Shown in pieces: positions 34,801-49,200 of a DNA stretch of 64,000 nucleotides. Numbering within the stretch: the stretch's first letter is position 1; each line of letters starts with the position of its first letter. Location of the stretch: assembly GCF_030848805.1 (NCBI RefSeq), contig NC_092369.1, positions 7,167,199 to 7,231,198 of the forward strand. The letters run 5' to 3'. Source of the stretch: Temnothorax longispinosus. Lineage: Eukaryota > Arthropoda > Insecta > Hymenoptera > Formicidae. The notes beneath the pieces are model-generated. The model was not told the origin of the DNA. It saw nothing but the letters and a program-made list of their open reading frames with translations, and did not search any database. The translations under genes and the position numbers were made by a program.

Positions 34801-37800
34801 GACACGGTAAAGTACGCGGTAACGTTGGGCACGATAACACAGCGGCAATATTGGAGAGTCCATGACTTGAGAGACCAAGTAGATAGTTAGTTGCACGCGA
34901 GTTTTCGCGGAGGCGGTTGCGAGGGCAACGAGTACGCTCGCCGGGGGACGAAAGTTGCCGCAACGACGACGGCGACGACGGCAGAGTCGCGGAATCTTGC
35001 TCTTCGAACGGATGCGAGGTAGTGGCGGGGTAAATATACACACGTTGCCTATTTACAACGTTTATTTACAACCACGGCCACTGCACACGACTGTTGGAAG
35101 TTAGAGAGTACGCGACTGTGCCACATACGGCGTATTTCGCGTTAACCCCCGCGTTAACCCCCGTTCTGACGTCGCGATGCCAGGACGTCGGTGTTTCGCG
35201 AGACGAGTTAACTCGATTGTCTCATGGACGGTCCAGTATTCGTCGTAATTCGCTAAACGGCTAATTGGCGCGGTTGTGAGAGAGAAATGGGAAACGTAAA
35301 ACGTGGTGAGAGAAAAATAAAAATTCAGATAAAAAACCAGCACTGCCTAATACCTACTTCCGCACGATATATATATAACAGTAGAAGCAGCTCTACGGCG
35401 GAGGGATTCGCAAAAAATGAAACTTGCGCCGCAACGAAAGTACATACAGAAAATTCCGACGCAGAAAACTGAATCGTCGTAGCGCGAACTTGATGAGAAG
35501 CGATTGGAAGATCGCGTGCTCGCTCTGCTTCTAGCTCTCGCATGTATACACAGTCAAGTAAGATCAAGATCACACTTACAACTTCGCTATGTAGCGCAAA
35601 AAACAAGGGTGGCGAGCGCGCGCAGTCGCAGCGTTATAATGTATGTAATATGTTCCTCAAGATTATATTATAATATAATTCACTGGCTGCAGCAACAAAA
35701 AAAATAAGAAAAGACAAAAAACAACTGTAGGACGACACTTTGAGATTGGACTCTCTCGACAGACAACAAAATGAGAGTGTACATATGCAAAAAACCAGAC
35801 GGTGACAAAAAGGAAAAGTGAAACAAAAATAGACGGTATAGAAAAATGTCATGGCACAACTCGAGACGAGCTAAGGGATACTCACTTTTTTCAGCTGCGC
35901 CCCAAAAGTCGCCAAAAAAGTGGGAAAAAAAACTCGTAAAAATTCGTGTCAACTTCGCACGTACATTGAGTAGAATTACAGTGTAATGTAATTTAATTAA
36001 TCTTTAAGGCATATCAATGGGTAGCACACTACTGATTATTATCATCAAAATTGGCCCTCTCTATTATATAATAACTATATTCTCGATTTTACGACAAAAA
36101 AAATATATATATAGACAGAGATCTCGTTTATCCTTTTCTTCTCGAAGCAGGCACGCGTTCGCATTCGCTCGATTCGGTCCTTTCGTTCCGGCCTCATGCG
36201 CTCGATTGACAATCACACCGCTTATTTCGCAACTGCTAACGAATGTCGGTGGCAACAAGATTCATGATTCCAATCGATCGTTACATAGACCCAAAAAAAA
36301 AAATGAATGATCGCTTTGGCCCTCGGTTGCAGTTGGTCGCAGAGAGGCGGGAGACGTGAGAATATCTTTTTTTTGGCATGCGCAATCACTACTCCAAATA
36401 TGAAATAACTAAAGGCTTAATGTGTTCATCTGCCTCGTGTCGGGGGCGGGACACGAGGGCCAAATTGTCTCACGTTTCTTTGCCCGAAATCGCGGATGAA
36501 TGGTAATCTTAGAGCGTCGAAATTTCGAATCTTCCCCCTTCTTTTCCTCCCCCGACACGAGACATCAAAGGGAAGACCTATGATAAAATGCCTACGAAAA
36601 GAAAGCTATAGGTAGGAGAAACCATAAGAAAGAATAAGGTGGACGGTTTCTAGGATGTATCAAACGAGAGAAAAGGTTTCGTCGGTTATCACTACGGTAT
36701 TCTATAGAAATGGACAGTCGTGAGAAAAACTCGCGATTACTCTCGTGACATTTTACGTATGTAGTCAAAAATTCACGATACAAGATCGGGATACATGTCG
36801 GTGGGGTGGAGTGTCTTCTGAGGAAAAATTGTTTTACTTTCTTTTTTTTTTCTTCTTTTTGCAACTCCAAAAAGTCACCCGCAAAAAACAGCAGCTCGAT
36901 CAAAAACTTTTGTCGCTTCAGCAAAGGGGAGGCAGGGTAAATTAGAGAAAAAGAGAGACAGAGGGAGAAACTAAAAGAAAGAAATAGAGAGCAAAAGGGA
37001 GAGACAGACACAGTGAGATCACTCAGCCGTTTGGGATACCATAAAAAAGTACCCCGCTATTTGTCTCCCCTTCCCTTCTCTCTTTTTTCTTTCCCTTCTC
37101 GTCTCTCCTCTCTCTTTCTCTCAATGTCAACATCCACCCGCGCATTCATCCACGCAAAAATCACAAAATTCCACGTAAAACGCGCGCGTAAATACGTTTC
37201 GACAGCCGTTGCCGAGACGCGGTGATAGAGGTAGCCGTGCCGTTTATTTGATTAACGAATCGTGCTCGCGTACCTGTCGATGATCGAGTGTGGTCGAAAC
37301 TGTCGATGACATCTAAAATGTCTAATTCAAATTGGCGGAACTAGCTGGGTCGAGCTAAAGGAAACGAACTGTCATAAATCATGCGTTTTATTGGGACATA
37401 ACAGTAATATAGTTTACGTGTTAAGTAAAAAATTGAAGGAAACAATCAGGAACAATCAAACGGGCAGCCGAAGCTCTTAAGACTTTAAATTACGCCTACG
37501 AAAAGAGCGTTGCTTTAACCGTTGATGAAAAAGTTCAGAGATATAAAAGGAAATAAATCACATTTACATATACAATGTAATTATATACCTTCTCTAGATA
37601 CCCATGTAAAAAAACGTGTGCGTGTTTCTCGAGAATAAAAAAGTAGAATACGTATGTAGAAAGAGATGCTATATATGGCATTTAAAATAGAATATTTCGT
37701 ACATATCGAAGTATCATCTGAATAACAGAGTACTATGTTTTCACTTACAGAGACATAAAAGAGTTGGAAACGGATCAGAGTCTCGCATGCAGAGAGCGAA

Positions 37801-40800
37801 GATATATACGTAATAGAAAAACGGCCGTCGAGTGATTACGTATGAAAATTAATGGGACCTGATGCTCGCAGTCTACGTATGTCCAGATTTCTCGTTTTCG
37901 TCCGTGCGGTCAGCGCAGCATACGGTGAGTTTCTTTTTTTACGGACAGACCGTACTTCATCCGCGCCGGATACTTTACGCACGAGCAAAAGTTGAGTGTT
38001 TTATTTTGGAGCGTGCGCTTTGCACTTCCATTTCTTGTGCGTGCTATTTTTTTTTATGGGGATGTTCTCCGCTGACGCGGATGTTAAACGGTCACCGATC
38101 GTTTCCGGCGGAGGCGAAGTCGACGTTGGAAACGATCTACTCGTCGAATTCACGAAAATTGTGACTGATGAGCATATAAATGAGAATATAATCAGAAATA
38201 GGTCTGATGAATATTGGTATTCAAATGTTTCTTTTCAAGAAAACGCCTCGCGAACGTTTCTTTTTCTTTCTCTTTATCGACACAATTTGCCCGACTCTCT
38301 TCTTCGTCGGGGACGTTTGGGCGCAGAGAAAATATCGCGCGAACTCTCAATTCGATTTATATTGTATACCGTTTTCCTTTGTGACTGATCACTTCCCTGA
38401 TTTTTTTTTTTCGTCACTTTTCGCGTACGCTTTCTTACGCGTGTCGTCCTCCTTCCATCCGATATCCTTTTACACAATCACTCACGCATTCACGCGCGCA
38501 CCTTCCTGTCGCGACCTCGAAAAAAATGTATCGCGAACCAATAATCGTCAATCATCGATTGTTATCTTTCTCGTGATATTATACATAGTATCGGTTATAA
38601 ATTTCTGTAGGTATGCTTAGTAAATTTTCGATAAAAACAGCTTCCGCACGAACCGATTTTTTTTCTGCATATGAAATAACTTTCATATTTCCTTCCGGAT
38701 AATTTTTTAACACAATCGGCTTGTGCATATTATCTGCTTTTTTTTCGCTAATATTCGCTAGTGTTCACAAATTAATAACCCGATACAGTAATATAATTTC
38801 ACTAATATTATTAGACCGCGCTTTTACCGCAACGAAACGAACAACGTTGCTCGCAACAACAATCCATTACCATTTCGGTTATTATTATGGCTTTTGTACC
38901 GCGCCATTTCGAGATCGCCTCAGGAAGGAGCTTCAGGTTGCACGACAGTCGACAGTGGGGGTGCTTTTCGAGGGTGCTTTCAGTGCTGGTGCTCGGCGGC
39001 ACGATATTGCATCGTCTATAATAATATTTATTCGGACGTGTATAGCCGCTGCTGTGCACGGTGCTCTCTCACGCAGCATGTGAGCGTTAACGCCTCTACG
39101 TATACGCATATCCAAGTCGCACACGCCCGCGCACGTGTCCTACGTGAATGCTACGTGCTATCTCGCAGCCGAATTGTTTGTAAAAGCGGGTGCTCTTGAG
39201 AATCGGTGCACAGGGGGTGGGCAAGAAGGACAAGTCTACGACGGCGCGGCGGCCAGCACCACGCGACGTGGACGTACGCACGTACGTGTACGTACGTTCG
39301 CGCGTGGCACTGCGAGACTCCGCGGGGTGCGTGTATGCGTGCGTGGTGGGTGCGAGAAGTAATAAATGTGAAACACGGTGCCGGCGCGCGTTTTTACGTG
39401 ATTTTTGCAAAGTGCCCGTGCACACATACGTATATACGGTGAGACAGTATATAATATAATACCATGTAGCAGCAATGTGATATCTCTCGGTAAATAGTGA
39501 ACGATGACAGTCAGTAATAGTAGTAAACGTATGCGTAGAAGATATATATGTGCTATACACGTGACGGTGAATCTTTGTGCTTGACAATGTGCGAGCTTAC
39601 ACGGCAGGGTGCTTTCAGCAGTGCTTTTTATCGTTTCGCTTCGCTCTGCCGAGTCTGCTTCGGGAGGGTAAACGGGCACCGGATCAGTTACTCCGTGAAC
39701 GGGATAATGCCGGGAACGGGGGCTCGTAGGAGCGGGAGCGCAGGCGGGAGGGTGAAGAAACGAAAGAGGATCCGAGGGGGGGGGGGTGTGTTCCATGGTG
39801 GTGAACGGTGAAAGGCACACGGGAAGATCGTTACGGACGCGTCGGTACGACTCCTTCGTTCAACAATCACATGGCGACATAATATACCTCCGCGACAAAT
39901 GACGCTCTCCATATGTGTCCAAACGAGAATATCTTCATAGCCCGTTAAAGATAAATAGCGTTTGTACGATTACCACCCTCTTTTTCTTACCTTACTTCCC
40001 TTTCTCGCTTTTGGATTTTTTTTTTACCGGAACAAATTGTTTTTCAACTTTAGCTCTCCTGTGCGATTATGTTTTTCAATATCGCGATTCGTTGTTTCTA
40101 GTTTCTACTTACTCGCGCCGTGAAACTTTTAACGATCACGGTCGTACCGCACCGCCCCTTCTCCGCACCGAGAGAAGTTATCGTTACGATTAAATGATTT
40201 CCCGGGGAAATATCGTGGCTAACGACCGCGCGGAGTTATTTTTTTCAACAACTACTATATATAAATATCGTGCAAACAAATTTTTTTTCCCTCGGTGCAG
40301 AATTCGTTTGTTAAGAGAGAGGGATCGTGTTGGACGTCATTCGGCAATAGAGGGACGAAAAACGTTCGACATGCGGGATCGATCGGCACTTTCGGAGATG
40401 CCGCTCGGTCGGGACAGGGAACAGGAAGTAACAGAAAGCAAAACTGTCTCATGCATCGGCATGCCATTCATAGGATATAGATGGTATAAGATGAACGTAT
40501 TCGTTTGTGTCGGGAAGAGATGATTATCGCAGACTCGACACAGTTCGGCGGATTTCGATGGTCGGAGACGGAGAGGGGGGATCGGTTCGGATTTCTTTCC
40601 TTTTCTTTAGACGGGACAAGTTCGAGGGGGTTGCATTTCTGGGATCGTGGGAAGTTAAGGAATCTTTAAACAAACGAAGGCATGCTCTAAACATGTGCAA
40701 ACGATAGGTAGAACTAAATCTCAACTAAAGACAAAAGAGCCTTATATATCAGAGATATAGAAATATATATATGTGTGATATATATATATATATAGTGAAA

Positions 40801-43202
40801 AAGTGCGTCTCATATATATATATTCTTGTGTGTGAGATAACATTCGCTAGAGTTTTTATATATATATACGTAAGCGCTTCACTCGCAAGCTGTCCCACGC
40901 GTTGCCATTACTTTCGTCCGATTGTTGCACGTGTAACAAGTTGTTATTTAATTTCGTTCGTTAGTGTTATTTACGCATGTTTCATGTGGCATATGCAGCT
41001 AGTGGCGGTATAAAAAAAGGACAAAAAAAAGAGTGTCGGAAATAATGGCACGCGGGGCAGCCAGCCTGACTTCTATCTTCATAACACGTGGCAAGAGTGA
41101 ATTAATAAACTAAAGGAGAGAAACGAAACATCTTTACTGACGTAACCACGGTAACCACCAGAAAGAACATTGAGTGTAATGAGTACATATTATTAGGTAA
41201 TATTGATATATTACGATAATGTGAATAGATCTTAAAAACTAGCTGTTCAAAACCTGGATCATCCTCCTGCAAATGCTTTAAGGAAAGACAAAAACACTTG
41301 AGTGAGTATAATTAGATATTAATTAGCGTGTCAAAATAGATATCCAAGTTTTAAAAGTGGGGCTGGGGGGTGAAAAAAACCAACGGCAACGAACAAAGAG
41401 AGAGTTGCGATTAGGCCCTGTAAAAAACGGTAAGAAAATTCGTTTCTTTCTTTTTCTTTCATCTTTTAATAGCTGAGCTCAAAAATTGGTTATCAGCTTC
41501 TGAAAAATCCGTGGCTGCGTGCACCTGGAAAAAATGATTGTGGGCACACTAAAAGAGAGGGGGTTGGGAGAAAGGAATTTTTGGGAGATTTCGGGAAAGC
41601 TAGAATAAATCGGAGATTTTATTGCCGCAAAAAATCCAAAAATATAAAATCTCGCCAGCCAAAAAAGTAGGGCCATCATCGTTTCATGTTTCGCGTGGAT
41701 GCCGTTTTATAAAAATCGGAAGAGTGAAGGAGGTTACGAAAAGAACGACAGGAAAGCGATCGGAGTAGCGTGATCGGAGAGGCACGAAAAATACAAAAAG
41801 TCGTGCGCGCTCAAAACTTTTGTTCGCGCAAAAAAAAGGTAACCCGACCGGAAAAAAGGGCCGTGTCCGTTCTCTTTTCCTCTCTCGTCACGATGGGCGA
41901 TTCGATAGTTCGTTTCTCGAAACTATAACTGTAACACAAGAACGGCGTGAGAGAAGAGGAAAGCTCATATATATAATATAATACAGAGTATAATATATTG
42001 TATAATGTAATTTAATAGAATATAAAAACGTAAACACAATGTAATATAACATGAGTGTAGAGTCACTGGAGAGAAAAGATATACGATAGAGAGGACACAG
42101 AACAGAAAATCGTGATAAAGGAGAGATAGAGAGAAAGAGAGAGAGAGAATCTGGTCATTTGAGAGTTTGGGAAGAGAGATAGGTGACGAAGTGACGTTAG
42201 CGTAAATCTGAAATCGAAAATATACAGTAATGTATATTATACGTAATGCATTCACCGGATCAAGAATAACACGCGGCGTGTCGTCGCAACCCGCACTGGA
42301 ACCGCGCGAGAGTATATAACCGGACTGACTTTTGGCGGGCTTTTATATTTTTGGCTCTCGGATGAGGCGCGTTATTACTTCATCCCAATATATAATATTT
42401 CTTCCTCGCGAAGCTTAGCGTGTGAAACTCGTAGCGACCGCGGCGTTGAGGTTTTCTCTACCGCGATTACGATCGTTATACATTTTTGTTGAATAACATA
42501 AACATCGAGATCGTATCACGATCGATATCGATCTCTGTCAATTAGTATATTGCGATAGCTATTGGAGAACATCGACCATGGTATTCGTCCCTCTCGCGCT
42601 GTGCGTCACCACGGATTTTACACGTTACTCCTCGCGTGCCTGAAGTAAAACAGAGAGACTTTCAGTCAGTGTCTGTGATACATACCGTCCTCGTGAGTTC
42701 TGACCAAGATAGGAAAACTCGGGGGCCCGTCACCTATTCTGGTCCCGGCCAATACCCAGATCCGATACTCGGTCCATTTTTTGAGCTCGTCCAACACGAA
42801 ACGCGTGTCATTCAGTTTGATAGTCCTCGCCTCGGAGTCGGAGCGACCGCTCTCGATGACTTGCAGCCTGTAGTAGGCGATCCTCCCGTTGGAGTGTTCA
42901 GCGGCCGGCGGTTTCCACGTTACCAATATGGAAGTCGGGCTGATCGCCTTGCCGGTTACATTTTGAGGCGGAGCCCCGGGGACTGTATAACACTCAGTTG
43001 TAGGAGGGGAAGAAAACAAAATCGAGGGTCATAATCGGCAGTTACCGGCCGATCATACTAGTCTCTAACTTGAGGTCAAAGACGAGAATACGAAAAAAAC
43101 GTTGCCGCATTGGAATTATTGTCGTGGAGCGTGACTTTTGTTACTTCGTTGTCGGATAATTATTAATTCATGAAAACTAAGTTTTTTAAATCAGTAGTTT
43201 GC

Positions 43203-43239
<37 letters not shown>

Positions 43240-46200
43240 TTGTAGTTTGCATTTTCACATATGAGCGAATGATAGCTCGGTTAGCACGCCAAGCGACGAG
43301 CGAACAAATTTTCGTATTTCTCGATTTGACGGTCTCAACGTTGTGACGCGCGCACAATCGACGGTAACTGTCGAGGGATACCAACAAAACGGTATGTTTG
43401 GCCAAGGTTCAGAGAGGTGTAAAATATTCAAGGTAAAAAGTCATGAACCGATCCTTGAACAGTCGAAAAAAGACGTGATTAGAGACAGTTCTCCCGGAGC
43501 GGCTCGTGTTAACTCGGGCGTATAACCCGCAGAGTTAACGAGTTACACGTTTATATAATTGCAAGGGAACGAGACAACGAAAAACTGAAGAACGGACGAT
43601 AAATCAATCATGTTATCGAGAATGAAAAGAGGTGCCCAAAATGCACACATATATCAATGCAGTGCTTAGTGCAATTTATATGTATGATATGTACGTATAT
43701 ATATAGATATATATATATAAAGTGGCATCCAAAAACGGCTTTCTTATTTGCAACGCATGCAGTCATTCTCACTCTCCCACACTTCACTTGTTTTCAACGT
43801 TATTCTCTATTTTTCTGTCTTTCCCTTTCTTTTTTACGCTCTCTTTTCCTTTTTCTTTCTTTATTAAACGCGTTCTCGAAGACGAAAGGTCTTCGCTCTT
43901 TTTTTCTTTTTTTCAAAGGCTCTTTCCAAGGTGTTGTGCGTCGATAGCTTACGCTACTTGCAGGAGCGTCTAGCGCTACAGCACCTCCTACCTGCTGTGC
44001 CATCGCGATGCGCGATCGTGCGCGAGGATCCGGAGAGCTCAGGTGCGTCGTACCCGAGATCGCCACGATATCTGGGATATCGAGTAGTCGACCGCCTTTC
44101 GGCCTCGCGACAATCGCGTATCAGCATGCGTCTGGCACTCCTCGCTGCATGAACTCATTCGATTTCGTATGCATTCGTGCGCGTTCTGCTTACCGTACTG
44201 TTTGGTGCGAACCGGATACGGTATCGTCGTAGCACCCTCTCCCCTTTGACTCCTCGCGGCCAGCCATACGTAGTACAAGGTGTTCGGATACAGGCCGCTC
44301 AAAGTGTAGTTCTCGGTCACCGGTATCCTGCGATGATGCTTCTCCTGATTCGAGCAGAAATGCCGGAAGGGTTAGATCCATAGATTACTCATCGTCATTA
44401 GATAAAAACCCAAAAATTTTTTATCTCTCGAACTTTGGTCCATTCTATTCCCGAGCGATGAAAAAAATTTATTTATTGCCTTCAATATCATTTTCAAATT
44501 AACATAGCATTAGGAGAAAATAAAGGATATACGGGATATATTATATTAAGCATTAATGCCCGATGCCTGGCATGTGAATGTAAAGTAGGGATGAACAAGT
44601 TATCGTTAAAAAGAAGTTTATTTTGACATTAAAAAAATGTATAACTGCCTACCTTTGCATAAGTGTCATTCCAGTACAGCTCATAGCTGAGAATATTCTC
44701 AGCGCTATGAGCGGGCTTGCTCCATTGGAGCGTTACTTTGGTCTCCCCGATGTCGACCGCCGTTAGCATTTCGGGTTGACTCGGTACCCCTTGCTGTGTT
44801 TTGATTTGCACCGGCAGACTGAGAGGTCCAGGACCGACGCTGGTGAGCGCCTGGACTCTTATCGTATAGATCGTGTGCGGCGTCAGCTCCGAGATGGTTG
44901 TCAACTGGCTGTTATCCACCATCTGATACTGCCACGACGCCATGGGCTGATTCGAGTCCGTTGTGTAGTACACTTTGTATCCCTATGAAGGAGCATATCG
45001 CGCGCTCGTTAGCGATAACGTTGCGAAAGTCAGGAAAACCGCGGTGAAAGATAATTTCGAAAAAGACACCGACCGTTACTTGACCGTTCGGAGTTTCCGG
45101 TTCGTCCCACTGTATGACCATCGTGCTGGAGCTCAACGGCCGTACCTGAACTTTCCGCGGCGCTGTACCGGGTTCTAAAAAAGAGATTAGCCGGTTTTTA
45201 GCGTTATTAGGGAGACCGGACGAAGAGCAACCAAGATACACACGAAGACGCGGAAGGGCGGTACATGTCAGTTAGTCACACGATAAGAAGCTCTCCAAAA
45301 AGAAACCCTTAAAAAAAAACTATAAGAACCAAGAGTAGGTGCGATGTAAAAATAGGGAAGAGAAGAACGAAATTAAATTCCATTTTGCGTCACTACGACA
45401 CTACGGTGATAAATGGATACATTTTCAAAAATTTACATTGTACGCAATTAACTACAAAGATATCCAGACGAAAATTGCGCACGTATCGATGTATACGCAT
45501 TAAGGGTGGCAAAGTATGTATACGTATTTGTGTCAGCTAAAGTGACAATCATGTGTGCGCGAGGTAACGAAACGAGAAGAAACCAAAATCAAGAACTACA
45601 CAGGCAAAGAAATCGGTGTGAATGAATCACTACGGCACTCTTAGTATATGATTTGACTTACTGGCACCTCCATTTGTCGATTCCGCTATGCAAAAAAAAA
45701 AACAAATGTCAAACGATTATTGTCAATTCTCGGTATATAAATGCGGGCAATAAATGCGGAGTGAAAATACGAACTACGAGAGCGGTACATGTCGCCTTCG
45801 TATTTTCACGTGGTGAGAAGTGTGCTACTATTCTGTTAGGAAAGGTGCAATTTCGCGTGCTGTCTCTCGTTTCTCGCTCCTCTCCCCTCTTTTGCAAAAA
45901 AGAAAAAAGGGAGACGGAGACGCGTATTCGAGACGAAGAAAGAGATAGAGAGAGAGAGAGAGAGAGAGAGTGAGAAAAGTGAAAGTGGCAGTGAGAGGCT
46001 GGGGGACATAGGGGATGAGGATATAGTGTAAAAAATACACAAATGACACGAGACGTCGAAGCGCGATGAAACGCTGTAGAACGGCCCCGCAAAAACACTA
46101 ACACACTGGTGCAACAAAGAGCAGATGGGGAAGGGAGGAGGTTTGGTGATAGGTGAAAAAAATTTTCTTGTCACTTACATGGATCAAATCGTGCGTCCAC

Positions 46201-49200
46201 GGCGGACAGCATGGAAAAAATACAGAATTTCCCTCAAAAAATCTGCGTAAAAATTCGCTCCTCTTTCTCGATGGTATGTACAAAAATTCTATCTACGTGC
46301 AAAAAATTCACGCTCATGTCGGAGTAGTGCCGTTCCTTCACTACGCCTTTGTATTTATTGTTCTCCGATCCTCGCGAATGGATGCGCGCAAAAAAGCACG
46401 GACGTCGTCGGATTCGAAGTGCGTTCGCGTTTTAATGAGCGGCGAATAAGCTTGCCGCGAGACGCACGTATACGTATGTTCATTGCGAGGCACAGAAATG
46501 AAACGTGAGTTGATTCATGAGTGGGTTTACTTTGTCGTAGCGGTCGTGATATAGACGACCCAATAAAGTTTTCGTGTACGTCAAAGATGATTGATTTAAT
46601 AGATGTTGTTACGTCTTGTTAAGCTTGATCGAACGATGAGTTCGAGACTGACGAGAGAAGAATGTTGATAAAATAAGACATATTTCTGCAGAAACGATAT
46701 TTTCCCTCATTTGTTAATTTAGCACGGAAACGGCGAATTAGGGGAAAATCTCTTTATACGGGCAATCTAATTATGACATTTGTAGATGTTAGTCACATTG
46801 ATCTATTTCGATATAAATTGCAATATCAAATAAAGATTTTCTTAGAAAAGTCAATTTTCCTAATAAATTAACTAATAAATGTTACGAAATTGGAAGCGTG
46901 AACTATATATATATATTTTTTGAAAAGGAAAATAATCGTTTCTAACCACAATAGAAGCATTAAAATGGCTAGAGAATAGTACGATAGTAAAAATACAATA
47001 ATATAGTACTGACTTGTTTCACCAGTGGTGACTATCACCGGGGCACTTGGGGGACCACGCCCGATGCTGTTTACGGCTATCACGTAGAGCTCGTACTCCG
47101 TATACGGGCTGAGACTCCTAACATGGTAGTACATCGTCGTGATACCGGATATTTCGGCATATGCCTGGTTCACGTGCTTCGGTTTATGCTGAATTACGTA
47201 ATACTGCAGCTCATCCGGTCCTTTGTAGGACCAGCTCAGCTTCACCGACGTCGCAGTGATGTCGGACACTTGAACGTTCTCCGGCGGGCCGGGAAGAGCT
47301 GCGGGGGGATTATTACGGCTTTACCTCTCCATCATTTCAATTCATAAATATCACGTTTAAGTCTCACAGAGTACGAAATCATTTATTCCGAAATGAGTGT
47401 AAAATCGTCGCGATATTTAAGAGCTTCTAGAAAGAAATATTGCAAACGCTAAATTTCTTGGCTGTAATGTGTAACAGTAAAAATATTTTCCTCATCAAGA
47501 TCCTTTTCCAAATAGCTCTCCGTGGTAAATTGCTTCATGGCGGTTGTTGCTGCTATAATGCAAGGTCTAAGCTTGCTGATCGATTAGTTATCCGGTGAAC
47601 GCAACGCGCGATTAATCGGTTCGCATCACGTAATCCGCGATAACGTGAGCCAGAAAACGTGAAAATCCATAAAAGGTCTATAGAATCTATCTAAATTAAA
47701 GAAGGGATTTCACAAGTCGAAAATTTGATACGAACATTGAACTTTCACCAACGTGGTCGCGTCAATTACACCGAGATCGCTGGCGGCTGTGCACGTGTAA
47801 TTGGCGGACTCCTTGATGTCCACCAGCATCAGGACATTTTTACCGACCGGCAGGTTGTCTTCCGGCGTTAGATCGGTCGCCGGGTCCTTTCTCCATTTGA
47901 CGTAGGGCATAGGCGCACCCACGGCGACGCAGGTGAGATTCAGTGACCCACCCAGCATTACCTCGCTCACCGCCGGTGGTGGAATCGAGAAGCTTGGTGA
48001 AACACGACGTACTGAAGCACAGCACAGTCGTCAGGATAAATATCTTTTATTGACTAAATTTTATTCAATCTAATTTCTTTCAATTTTTCGATCTTTTTAA
48101 ATTTAGATTAATCTCGACTTGATGTTAGCTTTATATTAAAGCAAGATACAAAAGTCAATATTTGATTACCTATTTACATGCAGAAGTTTAATTCGTGAAA
48201 ATTTTTAAGTTCTTAATCGCTTATTTAAAAAATCTGCCAATCATGTTTGTTGAACAAATCTAATTTTAAATTGAAAAATAAATACATCTCTGAATAAGAA
48301 AGATGCGAAAAGTCAGATCTTGTACATAATATACCTTCATATTGCATGATCCTTCGCAGTATGTAAGTTACATTATGTGAAAATTGAGCACACTGATTTT
48401 ATTTATTTACGAGTGACATTAAATCGAAATGCAAACGCGCGTAATGGCGCATCCAATTAAAGCATAATTATTACGTGCGCGCGTCTTACGTCGACGACAC
48501 TTAACTGTGTCCGCGGTAAAAATTCGCGAAGCATAGCAAAATAATTACTTTGTAAAGCCATCGCGCAGATTTTATAAATCGTGGCTGACGATTAAACGGA
48601 AACACACAACCATAGAGATTCAAGATCGCGGCGAGAATATAAGGAACAGAAAGTCTCGACAAATAACACGCGCTATGTGAGTCGCGCGAGCCTTTTGTGC
48701 CGCCCGTTAATTTTAATTACGTCCTAATTGCGTTGCATTAATTTTAATTACAAACAGGAAAACGTCTACGTTTATGGCATTGGCGTGACTGTGCGACGAA
48801 CACACGCTGCGTTCGTTATTTGGTCAACAAAAACATCGTCCTTTGCGGCTTCAGATTCGCCGATTTTCATTAGAATATTTTTTCTTCTTTTTTCTTTTTA
48901 TATCGCATTTAATAAAGCAATAAAAAACTATATTTATTAACTGTAATTATGAAATACGCTCGAAAATTAATTAATTTAATATACACTGCAATATTCACGT
49001 GCAAGCTTTTGTAAACAGTTAAATTTTAAACAGTTACGTACCTTTTACATATAACGTGGTCGATTTGGAGTACTCTGTGCCTACGGAATTGTTAGCAACG
49101 CATTCATACTTCCCCTGATCGCTTACGTCGGATTCGGTAATCTGCAAGGCACCTGAAATGCAAACGTAGAATATTCCATCAACAATATGTTCTTACCTAA

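Noticed and set aside
35325..36310. Several 60-100-codon frames in the FN4-FN5 Lar intron
   Set aside because: Translations of A/T homopolymer tracts with no domain and no in-frame junction to Lar.
42636..43034. 132-codon plus-strand frame
   Set aside because: Antisense shadow of the Lar FN4 exon.
45658..45700. Reading the microexon as an independent small peptide gene
   Set aside because: Splice signals and phase fit Lar exactly; no start codon context or stop supports a separate gene.
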